A DNA stretch of 64,000 nt from Salinarimonas sp046292825 (lineage in GTDB: Bacteria > Pseudomonadota > Alphaproteobacteria > Rhizobiales > Beijerinckiaceae): positions 1 to 64,000 of the forward strand of contig NZ_JBKBQG010000011.1 in assembly GCF_046292825.1 (NCBI RefSeq). Reading direction: 5' to 3'. A model generated the notes under the pieces. The model did not search any database and was not told where the DNA came from. It worked only from the letters and a program-made list of their open reading frames with translations. The position numbers and the translations under genes are program-made. This document shows positions 60,692-64,000 of this stretch, piece after piece (position 1 is the stretch's first letter; every line of letters begins with the position of its first letter).

Positions 60692-61818
60692 CGCGTCGCC
60701 CCGAGCGCGCCCGTCGGGACCGCGTCGCCCGGCGCGCCGTCGGCCTCGGTCGGCGTCCCCGGTGCGCCCTCGACGACGCGCACGACCTCGCCCTCCTGGA
60801 CGAAGCCCTGGCCGACGGTGATCAGCAGGATCTCCTCGGGCACGTTCGCGACCCACAGCCCCATCGCCTGCGCCTGGACGATCTCGACCTCGTGGAAGGC
60901 GACCGTGCCGTCGGGCTCGACGGTCTTGACGCCCAGGAGCCCCTCGGTCGAGAGCGAAAGGAGGGCAGGGGAGATGAAATGGGCGGGCACGGTCTCGACG
61001 GGGATCCGCGTCTCGGCGCTGATGCCGGCGGGGATCGCGCCGTGGGGATTGGGCACGCGGATCTCGACGCGGAACGTGCGCGTCTGCGGGTCGGCGCGGG
61101 CGGAGACGAAGGCGACCTCGCCCTCCGCCTGCCGCCCGTCGACGAAGGTGACCTGCGCCGGCAGCCCGATCGCGACCTCGCCGATGCTCTGCTGCGGCAC
61201 GGCGATCCGCACGACGAGCGGGTCGATGTCGATGAGGCGGGCCACCTCGGAATTCATGGTGACGAAGGCCCCCTCGTCGAAGGCGAATTCGTCCACGATG
61301 CCGACGAACGGCGCGAGGATCGTCGCGTTCTCGATCTCGCGCTCGATGCGCGTGCGGGTCGCGACCGCCGAGCTGAGCGCGGTGCGCCGCTCGCGCAGCG
61401 TCTGCTCGGCGGCGAAACCGCGCTCGCCGAGCTGGACGGCGGCCTCGTAGGCGGCTTCGCGCTCCTCGACGAGCGCCTGCGCCTCCTCGAGCCGCGAGGG
61501 CAGATCGCCGAGGCCGATCCGCGCGACGACGTCGCCCTGCGCGACGCGGCTGCCCTGGGGCGCGACGATCTCCTCGAGCGGCCCCGCGAGTTCGGCGACG
61601 AGGCTCGCCTCGCGGCTCGGATGCGCCTCGCCCTGGCTGACGATGTGACGGGTCACCGGCTCGGCCACGAGGCGCCGCGCCTCGACCGCGAAGGGCGCGC
61701 GCCCCTCGGCCGCGCGCGGCGCCGCTTGCGGCTCGGGCTCGGCGAAGAGATAGCCGCTCGCGATCCAGGCGACGAGCCCGGCCGCGATCAGGCCGGCGAT
61801 GAGATAGGAGCGATCCAT
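60688..61818 (-). CDS. RND efflux periplasmic adaptor (membrane fusion protein)
   Basis: A 376-residue HlyD/AcrA-type adaptor. One N-terminal membrane anchor (about 5-24) is followed by a beta-barrel/lipoyl half (VAELAGPLEEIVAPQGSRVAQGDVVARI) and an alpha-hairpin with coiled-coil pattern (about 110-165). The second lipoyl half, with APFVGIVDEFAFDEGAFV, and membrane-proximal strands complete it. It links the inner-membrane RND permease to an outer-membrane channel. It lacks a lipobox, so it is anchored by its helix. Start ATG 61818 fits the anchor; an ATG 22 codons upstream is less likely. ATGA overlap with the permease gene marks an operon. Confidence 0.94.
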   Translation of the reverse strand: MDRSYLIAGLIAAGLVAWIASGYLFAEPEPQAAPRAAEGRAPFAVEARRLVAEPVTRHIVSQGEAHPSREASLVAELAGPLEEIVAPQGSRVAQGDVVARIGLGDLPSRLEEAQALVEEREAAYEAAVQLGERGFAAEQTLRERRTALSSAVATRTRIEREIENATILAPFVGIVDEFAFDEGAFVTMNSEVARLIDIDPLVVRIAVPQQSIGEVAIGLPAQVTFVDGRQAEGEVAFVSARADPQTRTFRVEIRVPNPHGAIPAGISAETRIPVETVPAHFISPALLSLSTEGLLGVKTVEPDGTVAFHEVEIVQAQAMGLWVANVPEEILLITVGQGFVQEGEVVRVVEGAPGTPTEADGAPGDAVPTGALGATR

Positions 61819-62196
61819 GGAATCCCACGCTGACGACAGGGCGCGGGTGCGCAAGTCGGGGGCACCCGGCGCCGACTGGGCCAATGCGGGGTAGGGGAGG
61901 GTGGTTCCGTCGGGGCTCGTACGGGACGGTACGGCCGGCGGGTCAGATCCGGTAGCCGTTCGAGAGCGCGTCGTCGCGGGCGTTTCAAGCGGCTGTCATC
62001 CCGGGCCGCGAAGCGGACCCGGGACCCATATCCTCCGAGGACCGTCCGAGCGCGCATGCCGCGCTCGGTGCACGACCGTGCGGCAGCATCGATCGTCGGA
62101 GATACGCAGCCTACAGGCTGCGACCGAGACGTGGTGGTTATGGGTCCCGGATCGCGTTCGGCGTCCGGGATGACACCACTGAGCGAGAGTCCCATG
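61819..62196. other. Intergenic region upstream of the RND operon with a palindromic element
   Basis: About 378 bp lie between the adaptor start and the ppi terminator. The repeat at 61991-62179 takes most of it. The RND promoter is expected in 61819-61990, but no strong hexamers are evident and no regulator gene is adjacent. No gene is seen. Confidence 0.45.
61991..62179 (-). repeat. 189-bp palindromic element, copy 2 (inverted)
   Basis: Read on the minus strand it matches 57253-57434 from end to end: GGTGTCATCCCGGACGCCGA, CGCAGCCTGTAGGCTGCG, GAGCGCGGCATGCGCGCTC and the CCCGGGTCCGCTTCGCGGCC end all recur in order. The two copies therefore bracket the RND operon in opposite orientation. Confidence 0.85.
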
Positions 62197-62231
62197 AAAA
62201 AACCCGGGACGCGCTCTCCACGCGTCCCGGG
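62197..62231 (-). terminator. Rho-independent terminator after the coaD-ppi-ppi run
   Basis: On the minus strand an 11-bp perfect stem, CCCGGGACGCG with CGCGTCCCGGG around a 7-nt loop, is followed directly by six T residues (A6 at 62197-62202 on the plus strand). It begins 38 bp after the stop of the last ppi gene. Confidence 0.9.
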
Positions 62232-62268
62232 CCGATCACGCTTCCCGTCGCTCTCGCGACGGCGTGTT

Positions 62269-62736
62269 TCACGCCGCGTCGGCGGCGACCTTCATGGAGA
62301 CGATGCGGTCCGGGTCGCGGACGGGCTCGCCGCGCTTGATCTGGTCGACGTTCTCCATGCCCTCGGTCACCTTGCCCCAGACCGTGTATTGGCGGTCGAG
62401 GAAGCGGGCGTCGGTGAAGCAGATGAAGAACTGGCTGTTGGCCGAATGCGGGGCGGAGGTGCGCGCCATCGAGCAGGTGCCGCGTACATGCGGCTCCGCG
62501 TTGAACTCGGCCTTCAGGTCCGGATAGGACGAGCCGCCGGTGCCGGTGCCGTTCGGGCAGCCGGTCTGGGCCATGAAGCCCTCGATGACGCGGTGGAAGG
62601 CGATGCCGTCGTAGAAGCCTTCGCGGGCGAGCTTCTTGATGCGCTCGACATGGCCCGGCGCGAGATCGGGCCGCAGCTCGATGACGACCTTGCCCTTGGT
62701 GGTCTCCATGACGAGGGTGTTCTCGGGATCGGCCAT
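62269..62736 (-). CDS. Peptidyl-prolyl cis-trans isomerase, cytoplasmic cyclophilin
   Basis: A 155-residue cyclophilin that speeds proline isomerisation during protein folding. The core motifs are FHRVIEGFMAQTGCPNGTGTGGS (catalytic Arg in FHR) and SANSQFFICF. It has no signal peptide, in contrast to its upstream paralogue. It is the last gene of a coaD-ppi-ppi run and lies 29 bp from the previous gene. Confidence 0.95.
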   Translation of the reverse strand: MADPENTLVMETTKGKVVIELRPDLAPGHVERIKKLAREGFYDGIAFHRVIEGFMAQTGCPNGTGTGGSSYPDLKAEFNAEPHVRGTCSMARTSAPHSANSQFFICFTDARFLDRQYTVWGKVTEGMENVDQIKRGEPVRDPDRIVSMKVAADAA

Positions 62737-62765
62737 GGCGCGGCCTCCTTTTCTCTCTCTGGCGA

Positions 62766-63296
62766 TTAGTCGGCGATGCGCATCTCGAGGACGCGATCGG
62801 GATTGCGCACCATGCCGCTCTGGCCCGAGCCGCGCTCGAGCGCGTCCACCACCTCCATGCCGGAGACGACGTCGCCGACATAGGTGTATTGCCCGTCGAG
62901 CCAGGGGCCGCGGTCGAACATGATGAAGAACTGGCTGTTGGCCGAATTCGGGCTCTGCGCGCGCGCCATGCCGATCGAGCCGCGCACGAAGGGCGTGTCC
63001 GTGAACTCGGCCTGCAGGTTCGGCAGCTGCGAGCCGCCCGTGCCGGTGCCCGTCGGATCGCCGGTCTGGGCCATGAAGCCGTCGATGACGCGGTGGAAGG
63101 GCACGCCGTCGTAGAAGCCCTCGCGGGTGAGCGTGCGCAGGCGCTCCGCATGGGCGGGCGCGAGATCGGGGCGCAGCTCGAGCACCACCTCGCCCTTCGT
63201 CGTCGTCATCACGATTCGGTTCTCGTCGGCGGACGCGCCGAGCGCGGGCACGGCGAGAGCGGCGGCGAAGGCGAGTGCGGCGAGCGTTTTCTTCAT
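62766..63296 (-). CDS. Peptidyl-prolyl cis-trans isomerase, exported cyclophilin
   Basis: A 176-residue cyclophilin with a signal peptide (KKTLAALAFAAALAVPALGASA, cleavage near residue 23). The same active-site blocks appear: FHRVIDGFMAQTGDPTGTGTGGS and SANSQFFIMF. It should act on proteins in the periplasm. GAGGAGATCGCA precedes the ATG at 63296. The cytoplasmic paralogue follows directly, so the pair covers both compartments and probably arose by duplication. Confidence 0.94.
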   Translation of the reverse strand: MKKTLAALAFAAALAVPALGASADENRIVMTTTKGEVVLELRPDLAPAHAERLRTLTREGFYDGVPFHRVIDGFMAQTGDPTGTGTGGSQLPNLQAEFTDTPFVRGSIGMARAQSPNSANSQFFIMFDRGPWLDGQYTYVGDVVSGMEVVDALERGSGQSGMVRNPDRVLEMRIAD

Positions 63297-63328
63297 TGCG
63301 ATCTCCTCGGGGGCCGCGCGCGGCGGCG

Positions 63329-63817
63329 TCACGAAAGCTTGGCCTTCAGCGCCGCGACGACGGAGGGCGGCACGAAGGGGGCGACGTCGCCGCCCATCTT
63401 GGCGATCTGGCGCACGAGCGTGCCGGTAATGTGGCGCACGCCCGGCGAGGCGGGGAGGAAGACGGTCTGCACGTCGGGGGCCATCGCCGCGTTCATGCCC
63501 GCCATCTGCATCTCGTAATCGAGATCGGTGCCGTCGCGCAGGCCGCGCAGGATCACGCTCGCCCCCTCCCGCCGCGCGGCCTCGACCGCGAGCCCGTCGA
63601 AGGTCGCGACGTCGATGACGACGGGCAGCGCGAGATCGGCCGCGACCGCGCGGATCATGTCCGCCTTCTCGTCCGGCGAGAACAGAGGCGCCTTGCCGGG
63701 ATGCACGCCGATGCCGACCACGATGCGGTCGACGAGGCGCGCGCCCTGGACGAGCACGTCGACATGCCCGTTCGTCACGGGGTCGAAGGAGCCTGTATAG
63801 AGGGCGGTGCGGCGCAT
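63329..63817 (-). CDS. coaD: Phosphopantetheine adenylyltransferase
   Basis: A 162-residue nucleotidyltransferase that makes dephospho-CoA from 4'-phosphopantetheine and ATP. Signature TGSFDPVTNGHVDV (residues 8-21) holds the nucleotide-binding T/HxGH pattern, and the ISSTxVR-equivalent block reads ITGTLVRQIAKMGGDV. The middle VILRGLRDGTDLDYEMQMAGMN is also highly conserved. It heads the run coaD-ppi-ppi, an order I recall from Hyphomicrobiales where gyrA often lies upstream. The start at 63817 gives the family N-terminus. Confidence 0.96.
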   Translation of the reverse strand: MRRTALYTGSFDPVTNGHVDVLVQGARLVDRIVVGIGVHPGKAPLFSPDEKADMIRAVAADLALPVVIDVATFDGLAVEAARREGASVILRGLRDGTDLDYEMQMAGMNAAMAPDVQTVFLPASPGVRHITGTLVRQIAKMGGDVAPFVPPSVVAALKAKLS

Positions 63818-63860
63818 CACGAGAGCTTGGTTAGCCGCTCGCGCGCGCCTCCGCAAGCGC

Positions 63861-64000
63861 TCAGGGAGCGGGGACCGGCGTCGGCGTTCCCGTCGGGGTC
63901 GGCAGGAGCGGAAGGGCGGTCGGCGAGGGGGCCGGTCCGAGGCCCGGCACGAGCGGCGGGACGAAGGGCGCCGGGGCGCGGGCGCGCTCGGCCTCCGCGC
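63861..64000 (-). CDS. Possible 3' end of a gene running off the window
   Basis: An open frame enters from the right edge and stops with TGA at 63861-63863. Its visible 46 residues are Pro/Ala-rich (ending PTPTGTPTPVPAP), which suggests a disordered C-terminal tail. Too little is present to name a protein, and the frame could be non-coding; the position 43 bp upstream of coaD on the same strand is compatible with a cotranscribed gene. Confidence 0.35.
   Translation of the reverse strand, partial: AEAERARAPAPFVPPLVPGLGPAPSPTALPLLPTPTGTPTPVPAP

Overview
The window is very GC-rich, densely packed bacterial chromosome. The gene set suggests an alphaproteobacterium of the Hyphomicrobiales (Rhizobiales), perhaps near Salinarimonas or Methylobacterium. 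Supporting this are a HIG1-type twin-membrane protein near a PduO-type adenosyltransferase, a 1.6 kb-codon NAD-glutamate dehydrogenase, DUF2125 and YcgN-family proteins, an HWE histidine kinase, a PutP-type sensor kinase and the order coaD-ppi-ppi. Genus is inference. I found no rRNA, tRNA, CRISPR, prophage or insertion sequence; nearly all genes are core or lineage-typical chromosomal genes.

Layout. 1-4.5 kb: cobalamin adenosyltransferase, PagL-like outer-membrane protein, HIG1 protein and a penicillin-binding-protein activator lipoprotein on the minus strand, diverging from rsmI. 4.5-10 kb: DUF2798 protein, ThiE-like and Sel1-repeat pair, an aldehyde dehydrogenase and a gamma-glutamyltransferase. 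10-20 kb: uppP, GST-queG-yaiI cluster, lytic transglycosylase, PBP1A-type synthase, YcgN, CinA-like protein, gpt and mazG. 20-31 kb: solo CoA-transferase B subunit, ChaN-like protein, 8-oxoguanine deaminase, HWE kinase with its receiver, a crcB pair, DUF2125, ChaC-like cyclotransferase and a repeat-containing orphan gene. 31-39 kb: PAS-GGDEF-EAL protein, SH3 protein, hydroxyacid dehydrogenase, hipBA module, peroxidase-related protein. 39-53 kb: NAD-GDH, leucyl aminopeptidase, TPR lipoprotein, glpR/glpD, alpha/beta hydrolase, aspS. 53-64 kb: PutP-kinase-receiver hybrid, an RND efflux operon, two peptidyl-prolyl isomerases, coaD, and possibly the end of one more gene.

Functional themes. Cell-envelope work recurs (PBP activator, PBP1A synthase, lytic transglycosylase, UppP, PagL-like deacylase, RND pump). 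Housecleaning and nucleotide salvage are represented by mazG, gpt and 8-oxoguanine deaminase. Glutathione or gamma-glutamyl metabolism appears in GGT, GST and ChaC. Signalling includes an HWE kinase plus single-domain receiver, a hybrid PutP kinase and a bifunctional-looking cyclic-di-GMP protein. The hipBA pair is the only clear accessory module and carries a good match to the known HipB operator.

The least explained structure is repetitive. Four in-frame minisatellites share an exact 15-nt period, two of them in one unrecognised gene at 30.1-30.8 kb. Three families of palindromic intergenic elements (about 143-193 bp) occur at seven loci; one family lies as inverted copies on either side of the RND efflux operon. 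Gene starts were chosen from Shine-Dalgarno spacing, signal peptides and remembered family N-termini; no database search was possible.
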